Assembly: GCF_024053505.1 (NCBI RefSeq)
Contig: NZ_JAMXQS010000003.1
Coordinates: 62,001 to 126,000 of the forward strand
Direction: 5' to 3'
Length of the DNA stretch: 64,000 nucleotides
Source: Mesorhizobium liriopis
GTDB taxonomy: Bacteria; Pseudomonadota; Alphaproteobacteria; Rhizobiales; Rhizobiaceae
Part shown: piece by piece, positions 8,490 through 16,886 of the stretch
How positions within the stretch are numbered: the stretch's first letter is position 1
How the letters are laid out: every line of letters begins with the position of its first letter
The notes under the pieces: generated by a model
Told to the model about the DNA's origin: nothing
The model's database searches: none
Seen by the model: the letters and a program-made list of their open reading frames with translations, nothing else
Program-made: the position numbers and the translations under genes

Positions 8490-8946
8490 GACACATGATG
8501 TGGCTATCTCGTCGCCCGTCGGCAATGCAACAAGCACGAGATGGGAGCGACTATCACCCAGCCACTGCCTCTAGGCAGGACAACGAACCCAAAGCTACTG
8601 CGAATTTGGATTTCTGGTACGCCCACGGGAAATCTCTATTCGCGACGCTGGTCGGACTAGCCGCCTCAACGTTAAGAGCGACTAGTTAGTTGAGCCAGAT
8701 CGTCACCGGCGCGCTCCTCGAAGGATTTCTAACAAGTCTGTCTTCAGTCTCCTAAATTTCGTTCTTGTTACTTCGGAATGTTAAATAGGAGGACCGACCG
8801 AAGCCCCCCCCTAACAATCGATTAGACGCCACTCCCAGCTCTGACGGTCGGCCGTCTGGATATGATTATTGCATAAGAGAGGCACGTCTAATCCTCCCTT
8901 CGTACTTGGCATCTAATTTGACGATTGTTCGAAATCCGCGAATGAT
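8490..8946. other. 457-bp gap with no recognisable gene
   Basis: A 64-codon open frame (8495-8689) starts 5 nt after the IclR gene but has no recognisable motif or ribosome site. The rest is AT-richer than its surroundings, with several CTAG sites. It presumably holds the promoter of the yeiH-like gene. I see no RNA gene or clear terminator. Confidence 0.4.
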
Positions 8947-10047
8947 TTGTCCGGATTTTTTAATTGGACGGAAGTTTTCACCTCGGGCTACGCGAAAGGT
9001 GTAACTTGGATTTCGACGTTGAGCTCTATCGAATACCAACCGTCCTCCAGCCCCAAGATTGGTTTTTTACGCTACGTCTCGGGCGTGACGCTGGTGGCGA
9101 TCGTGGCAGCAGCAGCGTTCGGGCTACGACAGGTACCGGGCATGAGCAATTTCAGCCCGATGATCACGGCGATCTTCCTCGGAATGTTGTTTGCGAACTT
9201 CGTCGCGGTCCCGCTCAATGCGATGCCAGGCGTGAAGCTGATGGGCAAGGGAATGCTGCGCCTCGCCGTCGCTCTGCTCGGCTTCCAGCTGACGCTGGCG
9301 CAAGTGTTCGCGGTCGGTCTCTCGGGAATGCTGGTCCTCGCGGCAATCGTCGCCAGCACTTACTTCTTCACACTTCTCGGCGCGCGGCTGCTTGGGGTGG
9401 ACATGTCTCTCGCCCGCCTTATAGGCGCGGGAACGGCAATCTGCGGCGCTTCCGCGGTCGCGGCGGCCGATTCGATCCGCTCCGGGCCAGACGAAGACGT
9501 CGCCTACGCGATCGGCTGCGTCACGCTGTTCGGAACCATATCGATGCTACTCTATCCGGTCACCGGGGCTTCTCTGCGGCTCGAGCCGGGTCAGTTCGGC
9601 TTCTGGGCGGGTTCGTCGATACATGAGGTCGCGCAGGTCGTCGCAACCGGGTTCCAGTACGGAGCAGAAGCAGGCGAGACCAGTGTCGTCGTCAAGCTGT
9701 CGCGCGTGTTGCTTCTTGCGCCGCTGTTGATTGGAATGGCCGCTCTGTCGAAGGGTGGTTCGGGTCAGAGCGCCAAATCATTGTCCTTCACGCAAATATT
9801 CCCCGTCTTCGTCATCGCATTCATCGCGGCGATGCTGGCCTCCAGCCTCGACATTGTACCGGATGGTATTCACACGCTGTTGGTACAGGTCACGCCGATC
9901 CTGCTGACCGCATCGCTCGGCGCGCTGGGTCTCTGCACGACTTTCCAGTCGATCCGCGCACGTGGACTGCGACCGCTAGTGCTTGCAGGATCCGCAACGT
10001 TGTTTATTGCTGTGGTGGGCCTACTGTCCAGTCAGGCGCTCGGATAA
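8947..10047 (+). CDS. YeiH-family (UPF0324) putative sulfate exporter membrane protein
   Basis: Up to 366 residues with about ten transmembrane helices. Family hallmarks include GMLFANF, a GKGMLRLAVALLGFQLTL helix, the GAGTAICGASAVAA motif, the SSIHEVAQVVATGF segment and a C-terminal TASLGALGLCTTF stretch. UPF0324/YeiH proteins are annotated as putative sulfate exporters. The open frame begins with TTG at 8947; the true start may be downstream because the first ~35 residues are not typical of the family. The LysR gene follows after 12 nt. CTAG content groups it with the imported left part of the window. Confidence 0.82.
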   Translation: MSGFFNWTEVFTSGYAKGVTWISTLSSIEYQPSSSPKIGFLRYVSGVTLVAIVAAAAFGLRQVPGMSNFSPMITAIFLGMLFANFVAVPLNAMPGVKLMGKGMLRLAVALLGFQLTLAQVFAVGLSGMLVLAAIVASTYFFTLLGARLLGVDMSLARLIGAGTAICGASAVAAADSIRSGPDEDVAYAIGCVTLFGTISMLLYPVTGASLRLEPGQFGFWAGSSIHEVAQVVATGFQYGAEAGETSVVVKLSRVLLLAPLLIGMAALSKGGSGQSAKSLSFTQIFPVFVIAFIAAMLASSLDIVPDGIHTLLVQVTPILLTASLGALGLCTTFQSIRARGLRPLVLAGSATLFIAVVGLLSSQALG

Positions 10048-10059
10048 AACAGAAGGCAG

Positions 10060-10956
10060 ATGACGCTCGAGCAACTCAGGATCTTTGTCGCGGTTGCCGA
10101 GCACCAGCATGTTACAAACGCCGCTGCCGAACTGAATCTGACGCAGTCATCGGTTTCGAGCGCGATATCGGCCCTCGAAGCGCGCCATGCCGTCACTTTG
10201 TTCAATCGCGTCGGGCGGCGCATCGAGCTGAGCCCCGAAGGCGTTGCATTCGTGGCGTCAGCCCGCGCGGTGCTGGCCGCAAGCCGCAATGCCGAGGCGA
10301 CGCTGGCCGACTTGAGCGGCCTGCGCGCTGGATGTCTTTCCATATTCGCCAGCCAAACCATCGCCAGCTTCTGGCTGCCAAGCCGGATAGTCGCGTACAA
10401 CGAGGCTTATCCGTCCGTGAAGCTCGACTTGCAGACCGGCAACACCGCGGAGAGCGTGCATGCAGTGCTCAGTGGCAAGGTCGACATCGGCCTGATCGAA
10501 GGCAACGCGCACGAGCCTGGCCTTCACCAGCAGGTCATCGACCGCGACGATATGATCGTGGTGGTCGGCAAGCGGCATCCTTGGGCCGCGAACCCGCCGA
10601 AACTGCCGAAGGAGTTGCACAAGACGCGTTGGGCAATGCGTGAGGCGGGATCTGGCACAAGATCCACTTTCGAGGCAGCGCTGCGCACCATGGGCCGCGA
10701 TCCGCACGATCTCGACATCGCCTTCGAACTGCCGTCGAATGAGGCGCTATGCGCAGCCGTCGCGGAGAGCACTCTGGCCACCATCGTGTCAATATCGGTG
10801 GCACGCAGCGGGATCGAAAGCGGAGCGCTGGTTGCCATGTCGCTCGACATTGGCGGCCGCGAGTTTCGACTAATCATGCATGAAGACCGCGCGGTGAGCA
10901 GGGCCGCGAGAGCGCTTCTGGATATGATCGGCTCTAAGTCGATCGCACGGAAGTAG
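10060..10956 (+). CDS. LysR-family regulator (YeiE-like)
   Basis: 298-residue LysR regulator. The N-terminal winged HTH (MTLEQLRIFVAVAEHQHVT...LTQSSVSSAISALE) is followed by a substrate-binding domain with DIGLIEGNAHEP. In E. coli the LysR gene yeiE lies beside yeiH in divergent orientation. Here both genes run the same way, 12 nt apart, probably co-transcribed. CbbR/CysB-type regulators are the nearest alternative. The coding region ends about 85 bp before the truncated umuC. Confidence 0.83.
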   Translation: MTLEQLRIFVAVAEHQHVTNAAAELNLTQSSVSSAISALEARHAVTLFNRVGRRIELSPEGVAFVASARAVLAASRNAEATLADLSGLRAGCLSIFASQTIASFWLPSRIVAYNEAYPSVKLDLQTGNTAESVHAVLSGKVDIGLIEGNAHEPGLHQQVIDRDDMIVVVGKRHPWAANPPKLPKELHKTRWAMREAGSGTRSTFEAALRTMGRDPHDLDIAFELPSNEALCAAVAESTLATIVSISVARSGIESGALVAMSLDIGGREFRLIMHEDRAVSRAARALLDMIGSKSIARK

Positions 10957-11042
10957 ACACCGGTAGTCCGAAAGAAGATCTCGCTTGCGGAGATCGATCC
11001 TCCTGCGACCCCTCTCGCGACCGTGGCATCACCTGAGTGCGT

Positions 11043-11627
11043 TCACAGCGCGCCGATGCCCCAGACTTCCTCAAGCTTCACCTTGCGCATCCAGCGGTCG
11101 CGCTCTGCTTCGTCGGTGAGGTCGCAGACGCCGCCAAGCTCGGGGTTCTTCTTCGCGATATGGTTGGCAAGCTTGGCCAAGGTCTTTGTGGGTCCAATGC
11201 CGACACAGGTCGGGATGCCGGTCCATCGGCCGACGGTTGAGCGCATGTCGCGGGCAAGCTCAGCCCTTGTCTTCGGTGCCACGTCCGTCAGATCGAGAAA
11301 GCTCTCATCAATCGAGTAGATCTCCACGCGTGGGGCAAACAGGCGGTAGACCTCGTTCACCCGGTTCGACATCGAGCCATAGAGCGCGTAGTTCGATGAG
11401 AAGACCCGCACCCCGTTGGCGCGGCAGAGGTCGCGCATCATGAACCAGGGCTCGCCCATCTTGATGCCCAGCGCCTTGGCCTCTGCCGTGCGGGCAATGG
11501 CGCAGCCGTCATTGTTGGAGAGCACGATGACGGGCACATGGTTCAGCTTGTGATCGAACACCCGCTCGCAGGAGCAGTAGAAGCTGTTGCCGTCAGACAG
11601 TGCATAGGAGCGGGGAAACGCGCTCAT
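11043..11627 (-). pseudogene. umuC: Truncated UmuC (DNA polymerase V catalytic subunit), N-terminal half
   Basis: 194 residues against about 420 for intact UmuC. The Y-family palm start (ALSDGNSFYCSCE, catalytic Asp12) and the second acidic motif (YSIDESFLDL, Asp107-Glu108) are intact, and the reading frame is clean up to VWGIGAL. It then stops inside the motif where family members continue into the thumb and little-finger domains. The 86 bp to the next gene encode nothing UmuC-like in any frame, so the rest was deleted or replaced. It overlaps umuD by 4 bp. The product would lack DNA-binding parts and should not act as a polymerase. Confidence 0.85.
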
Positions 11628-12064
11628 GCGCGTGGGATGTGCAGACAGTAGGTGACAACGCCCCAGACCTGGATATCGGCATTCTCATGCATGGGCCAGG
11701 CTGGCATGTCCTTGTTGGCGAACTCGAGCTGGCCGTTGCGGCGGAACACCTTCAAACTGACTTCGCCATTGACCGAGACGGCCACCACGTCACCATCCTT
11801 GGGCGAGAGGCTACGATCGATCAGAACGACATCGCCGTCGAAGATGCCGGCGTCGCGCATGGAGTGGCCCTGCACCCGCCACATGAAGGTTGCGGCACGG
11901 TTGGTGACGAGGATCTTCTGCAGATCGATGTCGTCTTCGATCCAGTCATCAGCAGGCGAGGGAAAGCCCGCACAGATGGTCGTTGCCACACGGGGGAGGA
12001 TGATCGAGCCCTCGGCAACTGGGCCGAGATAATCCATGCGGACAGAGGAATGAATCAAATGCAT
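11624..12064 (-). CDS. umuD: UmuD-like LexA/S24-family autoprotease
   Basis: 146-residue S24 peptidase. The cleavage region reads TTICAGFPSPADDW (Ala-Gly rather than the Cys-Gly of E. coli UmuD). The catalytic Ser lies in VQGHSMRDAGI and the Lys in GEVSLKVF. UmuD is self-processed after DNA damage to UmuD' and pairs with UmuC in translesion synthesis. An SOS box lies 8-22 nt upstream of the ATG at 12064. That is very close, so a second in-frame ATG at 12037 may be the real start. With umuC truncated, its role as a polymerase subunit is doubtful. Confidence 0.87.
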   Translation of the reverse strand: MHLIHSSVRMDYLGPVAEGSIILPRVATTICAGFPSPADDWIEDDIDLQKILVTNRAATFMWRVQGHSMRDAGIFDGDVVLIDRSLSPKDGDVVAVSVNGEVSLKVFRRNGQLEFANKDMPAWPMHENADIQVWGVVTYCLHIPRA

Positions 12065-12071
12065 GGACAGT

Positions 12072-12086
12072 GAACATACCCGGAAC
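12072..12086 (-). promoter_or_regulatory. Alphaproteobacterial SOS (LexA) box
   Basis: GAAC-N7-GAAC on the plus strand, equal to GTTC-N7-GTTC in the direction of umuD. This is the LexA operator consensus described for Alphaproteobacteria. Its place just upstream of umuDC indicates LexA control of the truncated cassette. Confidence 0.8.
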
Positions 12087-12198
12087 GCGAGAGGCGTCTA
12101 GACGGGCATAGGATAAAATTCACAGCCGATGCTTGGTTCGGTAATTTAAGGTCTCCAGCTGTCTGACAACTTAACGTCCGAAACTCAAACGCACAGGC

Positions 12199-13083
12199 TC
12201 AAAGGAGCTGCGGTTCGAGGCGTGGAGCCTTGCGAGAGGCTTCCGTCAAACCTTGCGGCTTGAGTTGCCTTTTCGCGAAACGCCCCTCCATCCATATGCG
12301 GAAGAGCACCCCAAACAGCGCTGCATAGACAAGAGCACCTGTGTTGCCATTGCCAAAGTACTTGACGGCGAGGCATCCGGCAAAAGCGACGATGGCAAGC
12401 ACGCCGACATAACGTAATGCCATCGCTGCAAAATATGCAGGGATCAGCCAAGCGATGCCCTCGGCAAAGCTAAACAAAACGACTTGGCTGGAATGGACCG
12501 CTGAAGAGAGAACTGCCCCAGCACAAAACAGGACTGCCACAAATAGACAGGCATTCCGAACAGTACCCGTTCGAGCGGCGTCATCATGCCATCGGGCGAT
12601 GTATAGCGATAACGCTGGTTTAGGTTTCCGAATTGCAATGACCGCGCAAGCGATTGCCGCTGTAAGCACCCAAAGCGTTGCCGCTACGAAGGCATCCCTA
12701 AGCGAACTTGGTGCTGCGCCATATGGCGGCGTAGCTGCAGCGAACCCAAGCAGTGCCAACCAGGCAGCCCAGATCCAGATCCTGTGCCATGGCCTGATGA
12801 GGCGCCCGTGCGGAACGCGACTAATTTGGGTTGTAGTCTGTACTGGCCGGGCCCGTGGGCCTTTGCCGAGTTCCACCTGCAAGCTGGCCTCAAGCTCTTC
12901 GGAGATTTGCTCATCATCTAGCGGCCGAGCGGCTGCGATTGGTTCTTCAACCCGCTCGCCTAAACTCGTGCCGCAGCTGCCGCAGAAACGATGGCTGGCA
13001 TGTCTTTCTGCTCCGCAACCAAAGCAGAACCGGAGAGGCCTGATGGGTGGGGTGTTGCTGCCAATAGTGCCGCCCCAAACCAC
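12199..13083 (-). CDS. Zinc-ribbon membrane protein of unknown function
   Basis: 294 residues. The N-terminal zinc ribbon has two knuckles (CFGCG and CGSCG, about residues 20-37). An acidic linker follows, then about five to seven hydrophobic helices from residue 105 (WIWAAWLALLGFAA, LWVLTAAIACAVIAI, ACLFVAVLFCAGAVL and others), and a basic C-terminal tail. It resembles the zinc_ribbon_2 plus transmembrane proteins common in accessory DNA, but I recognise no specific family. It lies alone between umuD and a divergent XRE regulator. A phage-defence or membrane-stress role is conceivable but unsupported. Confidence 0.65.
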   Translation of the reverse strand: MVWGGTIGSNTPPIRPLRFCFGCGAERHASHRFCGSCGTSLGERVEEPIAAARPLDDEQISEELEASLQVELGKGPRARPVQTTTQISRVPHGRLIRPWHRIWIWAAWLALLGFAAATPPYGAAPSSLRDAFVAATLWVLTAAIACAVIAIRKPKPALSLYIARWHDDAARTGTVRNACLFVAVLFCAGAVLSSAVHSSQVVLFSFAEGIAWLIPAYFAAMALRYVGVLAIVAFAGCLAVKYFGNGNTGALVYAALFGVLFRIWMEGRFAKRQLKPQGLTEASRKAPRLEPQLL

Positions 13084-13188
13084 CCGTTGCCTCCCCGCAT
13101 CTCTGCATCAGCCTTGAGCGAGAAAGCTATCCAATAATGATGGCTATAGCCAGTGGTTAAGTAGCCATCCCAATGGTGGCTTGGCCAT

Positions 13189-13449
13189 ATGAATGGGCGG
13201 GCACTTGTTGCATGGAACCTGCGCCGCCTGCGCGTGGCACGCGGCATCTCGCAAGAACGCCTTGCAGCGGACGCTGAAGTCGATCGTGCTTATCTGGGTG
13301 GCCTTGAGCGCCAAACTGAGAACCCGACTGTTGACCTGCTCGATCGCATTGCTGGCGTGCTGGCTGTGACGGTAACTGACCTGTTTGAGAAACCGCGGGC
13401 TGGAGATCAGCCTCCTGAAACACTGAAGCGCGGCCGGAAGCCACGGTAG
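13189..13449 (+). CDS. Small XRE-family HTH transcriptional regulator
   Basis: 86-residue helix-turn-helix protein (LRRLRVARGISQERLAADAE...YLGGLERQTENPTVDLLDRI) with a short basic tail (KRGRKPR). Such single-domain Cro/C1-type proteins regulate mobile elements or toxin-antitoxin and restriction genes. It diverges from the zinc-ribbon membrane protein gene 105 bp away, which it may control. GTG/ATG alternatives upstream are not obvious; the ATG used precedes a complete HTH. Confidence 0.8.
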   Translation: MNGRALVAWNLRRLRVARGISQERLAADAEVDRAYLGGLERQTENPTVDLLDRIAGVLAVTVTDLFEKPRAGDQPPETLKRGRKPR

Positions 13450-13744
13450 CTGGTGCAAGCGGGCAGACCGCTAGGCGAACCGCTCATGATACCAAAAATT
13501 GGCTTCCGCCTTGCGCCCGCCTGTTTTTGCCGTCGCGCATCACCTTCTAAGACGCGCGCAGGCGACAGGATTATCTGCCAACTCAGCAATAACTATCGGC
13601 GCTATAGACAGGCGGGGGTGAGAAAAATTCGCGCTTGGCGCAGCGATAACGTCAGCCAGACAGTCTATGGTGATGGGCACACCGCACATGCAGAATGCCG
13701 ACTTCGCGATCCGTCATTACCTCACGTGTGCTAATCACTCGAGG
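13450..13744. other. 295-bp gap without a recognisable gene
   Basis: A plus-strand open frame runs through most of this stretch (from an ATG near 13,487 to 13,734). It is rich in Arg and Cys, has no motif I recognise and lacks a clear ribosome site. It is a possible remnant gene but not supported. Confidence 0.3.
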
Positions 13745-14251
13745 CTAAAACGAAGTTTTGTTCTGCCGTCGATACCGACGAAGCTCGCTGCACCGCGAAC
13801 TCCGCTGCTCAGGCTGCTCGGCAGCCTGTTGCGCCTCGAGATCGGTCAGACGCTGCTTGAACACCTTCCATCGATCTGCCAGCGATGCGCTCAGCTTGGC
13901 TCGTCCCTCTTGAGTTCGCGGTCCCGTCGATAGGCCACCATGGAGACGACAACGCATCTTCCCAGGCACAACACGCACGGCGCATAACCCACCCTGTCGG
14001 ATCTTTGCGCCACACCGAGGTCTCTCACTCTTTGGCAACGGCTTCCCATCGCCATCAAGCCCCCTTGCAGCCATGTGCTCGCACTTGAGGCCGCAGTAAC
14101 ACTCCCACTTGCCACATCGATAGTCCGGGCTTTTGCGCTTCGCGCCGGGACATGGAAACCAGCCATAGTCCTGATAATAGCGCCACCAGAACGGATCTAT
14201 CCGCGGATCGGGGCGGCCATCTGGCAGGCTTTGTGATGTGGGGTTTTTCAT
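13745..14251 (-). CDS. HGGxTG-motif protein (phage/island type)
   Basis: 168 residues from the ATG at 14251, which has GAGG 6 nt upstream (a start at 14278 would add nine). The C-terminal half carries the recognised module RCGAKIRQGGLCAVRV...CRLHGG-STGPRTQEGRA, found in small phage- and island-encoded proteins. The N-terminal half has a separate Cys cluster (YRCGKWECYCGLKCEHM), probably zinc-binding. A basic helical tail ends the protein. Such proteins are often encoded near terminase or integrase genes. Function is unknown; the motif indicates a mobile-element origin. Confidence 0.72.
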   Translation of the reverse strand: MKNPTSQSLPDGRPDPRIDPFWWRYYQDYGWFPCPGAKRKSPDYRCGKWECYCGLKCEHMAARGLDGDGKPLPKSERPRCGAKIRQGGLCAVRVVPGKMRCRLHGGLSTGPRTQEGRAKLSASLADRWKVFKQRLTDLEAQQAAEQPEQRSSRCSELRRYRRQNKTSF

Positions 14252-14355
14252 CGAAGCCTCACTGCCGTCACCGATCAAACACGCAAAAGGATGTACGGCT
14301 TTGACAGGCCATCATCTAAGACCCCATGACGAATTCACTCTATTGGGACCGTACA

Positions 14356-14486
14356 TGATCACCCAACTTTTCGGAGAGCACGCGAACCCTGAGCGCGCAG
14401 CAAGCTTTGTTGCCGCCATGTACGGCGTTCGCATTCACCCTGCACGCTTGGTAAGGTCGGTAAGACTAGTAAGATTGAAAGCTTGA
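14356..14486 (+). CDS. Possible 43-residue small protein
   Basis: An ATG at 14356 opens a short frame beginning MITQLFGEHANPERAASF and ending in a basic tail. It sits alone in a 300-bp divergent gap between the HGGxTG gene and the helicase-type ATPase. I recognise no family and see only a weak ribosome site. It is listed because codon use looks protein-like and nothing else fills the gap. It could equally be chance. Confidence 0.25.
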
Positions 14487-14553
14487 AGCAGGTGCCGATT
14501 GGATTTTTCCGCTGCTGCCAACTCCAACCACGCACTGCCAACGGCGCCCAACC

Positions 14554-15654
14554 TTACCTTGTTACTTTCTTACCGATTTTACTCGCTTCGTAGACTCTGC
14601 CCGGGAGCCCATAGACGCCGCGTGAGGCCCTCACGAGTTCGCCCACTCTGTACATGCGATGTAGCATCACGTTGAGTGATGCTTCGCTGGACATTCCTGC
14701 TCGCTGCAGAATCTCATTGGGACGAAGTGGCTCGCCTGCAGTCTTTAAGACTTCTAGGATGCGCTGCCGCTCTGAGCTCAGCCCGACCTCGTTAGCGCTG
14801 CCTATCACCTCCCAAGTGCAGGTTACCTCGTTGAACCTGACGGCAGTTTCGATCTCTTCAATGTCTCGCCCATGCCCACGCAATACAACACCGCCACTTT
14901 CCCGCCTAAGGATCAGGCAGCTATCTGCAGCCCCTTGTAGTCCATAAGTGCCTGAGATTTCCTCGTACGGGCTGCCTTCCGAACGCATCTTACGCGTGTG
15001 GTGAATGACAACGATTGCAACCTTTGCTTCCAAAGCAAGTGTCTGCAATTCTTTCACAGCAAGATATTCAGCATCGTACTGCGTTTGTCTGCGATTTCCG
15101 CCGAGGCCTTTGAACATTGCGAGCACGTCCACAATGACCAAGCCCACTTTAGGGTGACATTCAATCCACTCCTTCAGCTTCGTGATGCCTCCATTATCTG
15201 CCCTTGGCCAGTCTATCGCAAAGTGCAGACCAGTCAGCGCTGGCTGAGTTCCCGCCGCTTTTCCTTCATAGAGCTTGTTAATGCGTGACTGCAGGCGGCG
15301 CTCGTTGTCCTCAAGGGCAAGATAAAGGGCTTCCACACGTGGTTCGGCAATCCGGTTCAGGAACGAGAAACCAGAAGTCACAGCTGCGGCCATGTGCAAC
15401 GCAAACCATGACTTTCCGAGCTTGGGTGGGCCAGCAAGGATAGTCAAGCCTTCTGCGACGTAACCTGGTACAACGTATTTGATAGGCTCAAATTTGCGCG
15501 CTAATAATTCGCCGGCAGTAAAGGTTTGTAGAGATATGTGACCGGGGAGTGCGGAGAACTTACGATCCCGCTTACGTCCTTTCGGATGGAAATGATAGAG
15601 CTCTACTTCGTCTGCAATCGAAAGGCGCGTGATATCGGTGTCAGGCTTAAACAT
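14554..15654 (-). CDS. RepA-like AAA ATPase/helicase (AAA_25)
   Basis: 366 residues. A RecA-like core (about 45-280) has Walker A AGPPKLGKSW (about 74-83), the Walker B-like strand VGLVIVDVL and a sensor HHTRK. A C-terminal winged-helix segment (about 295-350; EILQRAGMSSEASLNVMLHRM) follows. This is the plasmid RepA/phage DnaB-like class used by mobile elements to start or unwind replication. It overlaps the primase gene by 8 bp, so the two form a replication module. Confidence 0.82.
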   Translation of the reverse strand: MFKPDTDITRLSIADEVELYHFHPKGRKRDRKFSALPGHISLQTFTAGELLARKFEPIKYVVPGYVAEGLTILAGPPKLGKSWFALHMAAAVTSGFSFLNRIAEPRVEALYLALEDNERRLQSRINKLYEGKAAGTQPALTGLHFAIDWPRADNGGITKLKEWIECHPKVGLVIVDVLAMFKGLGGNRRQTQYDAEYLAVKELQTLALEAKVAIVVIHHTRKMRSEGSPYEEISGTYGLQGAADSCLILRRESGGVVLRGHGRDIEEIETAVRFNEVTCTWEVIGSANEVGLSSERQRILEVLKTAGEPLRPNEILQRAGMSSEASLNVMLHRMYRVGELVRASRGVYGLPGRVYEASKIGKKVTR

Positions 15655-16702
15655 GGATCGAGATCCAGTCGTTTAAGTCGCTTTCTTCAACCGTTGGCAC
15701 TAGAACCAGTGCCTCCTGTCCAGCATCCTGATAACGATGGGCCACGTGCCTTGCGGCAGTTACTCCTTGTTTACTTTTGTCATGATCAGCAGCAATCCAG
15801 ACGGCCTCAAGTCCAGCTAGTAAAGGGAAGTTTTTCAGGCCCGTCGCACTGAGACATGCCCAAACAGGTAGTTGATTTAGACCTGGCAGATGACACATGC
15901 TCAGTGTTGTTTCGATCCCTTCACCGATACCGAGAACGAGGGTCACATCTGCATTCTCGAACAGCTTGACTGCGCCGCCAGTAAGACGGCCAAGCGCCTT
16001 GCGAACTACCCTCTCTCCGCTGCTAGGGATCCTTGTTCGATGAATGGCCTGTGGTTCATTGGTCACAATGTTACGGACTAGCGCAACCATACACCCTGCG
16101 CGCTCTCGCCCGAATGGACAGGAAGGATGCCATCGCAGCTCTCCGCTCGCGCATTGCAGGCCGCGACTAGCGAGATAGGCTTCCGCAGGGCTTTTGAGGA
16201 TCGATTGAGACGCATTCCAGATGCTTTGCCAAGCGCTGGCGCCAGTTGCTGCACTCTTCGTCACAGCGCGCGTATCGTGCATAGAAATCAGCGGATCTCG
16301 AGATCGCAGCCTCAGTCGGCGTTGAACATAATCCTTGCACATAGGCCATGCGTCGCCGGCGAAGCTATGCACTCGACAATTGCCGTCAGCGAACAAATCT
16401 ACCAGCAGCGAGCGGTCAGAAGATGAATGCCCAGGACCAGGCACAAGCAATCGACCGCGATCGAGCACCACGCCTCCGAGAATACGTGCTGCATTTCGGA
16501 GAGCGAAAATACTTAGAGTCCCTGCTGGCCGGGAAGCAGAGGGATAGAGATGTTGCCGCAACAATGACGCGGAATTATTGGCTTCAAACCTGCTGTCCGT
16601 ACTGCTAAATCTTGCTGCGTCGAGTTTTCCGCCAGATTTCTTGACTGATCTAGCCCGGTGAGCGCCTGCCAGCGCTCCCGGGCTTTTCATTTCAACGCTC
16701 AT
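15647..16702 (-). CDS. Toprim-domain primase-like protein (DUF7146/Toprim_3)
   Basis: 351 residues from the ATG at 16702, which follows a GGGGAGTG ribosome site. The middle part has the segment SPAEAYLASRGL typical of the DUF7146 region, and the C-terminal Toprim fold has the acidic motif LGIGEGIETTLS and the DxD motif AADHDKS. It likely makes primers or processes DNA ends for replication of the element, together with the ATPase gene it overlaps. No CHC2 zinc-finger primase head is visible, so it is a reduced form. The start overlaps the AlpA-like gene by 11 bp. Confidence 0.8.
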   Translation of the reverse strand: MSVEMKSPGALAGAHRARSVKKSGGKLDAARFSSTDSRFEANNSASLLRQHLYPSASRPAGTLSIFALRNAARILGGVVLDRGRLLVPGPGHSSSDRSLLVDLFADGNCRVHSFAGDAWPMCKDYVQRRLRLRSRDPLISMHDTRAVTKSAATGASAWQSIWNASQSILKSPAEAYLASRGLQCASGELRWHPSCPFGRERAGCMVALVRNIVTNEPQAIHRTRIPSSGERVVRKALGRLTGGAVKLFENADVTLVLGIGEGIETTLSMCHLPGLNQLPVWACLSATGLKNFPLLAGLEAVWIAADHDKSKQGVTAARHVAHRYQDAGQEALVLVPTVEESDLNDWISIHV

Positions 16703-16886
16703 GTTGATCACTCCCCGTTGGAAGTGTGCGAATGAAGGCCTCAAGTTCTGGCATCAGGATCAATACGCGCTTGCCAACTTTGCGGGGCTTGAGCACCCCT
16801 GATCGGAAGAGCTTGTAGAAGGTAGAACGGCTCAGACCTGAGAGAGCTGAGGCTTCCCGGAGAGTTACTGCGAGTTTTAGTTGCAT
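16692..16886 (-). CDS. AlpA/excisionase-like HTH protein
   Basis: 64 residues from the ATG at 16886. It is a MerR-like/helix_turn_helix_17 domain (VTLREASALSGLSRSTFYKLFRSG) followed by a short wing (KVGKRVLILMPELEAFIRTLP). This fits the AlpA/excisionase class that controls integrase genes or directs excision. The upstream part of the longer open frame looks non-coding. It starts the minus-strand replication module HTH-primase-ATPase. Confidence 0.78.
   Translation of the reverse strand: MQLKLAVTLREASALSGLSRSTFYKLFRSGVLKPRKVGKRVLILMPELEAFIRTLPTGSDQHER

Noticed and set aside
8495-8689. 64-codon frame after the IclR gene
   Set aside because: No ribosome site, motif or conserved composition; probably chance.
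10977-10995. Hairpin GATCTC / GAGATC after the LysR gene
   Set aside because: Short stem and no T-run, so not called as a terminator.
14238-14355. Upstream extension of the possible small ORF at 14,356
   Set aside because: It overlaps the start of the HGGxTG gene on the other strand and adds no protein-like sequence.
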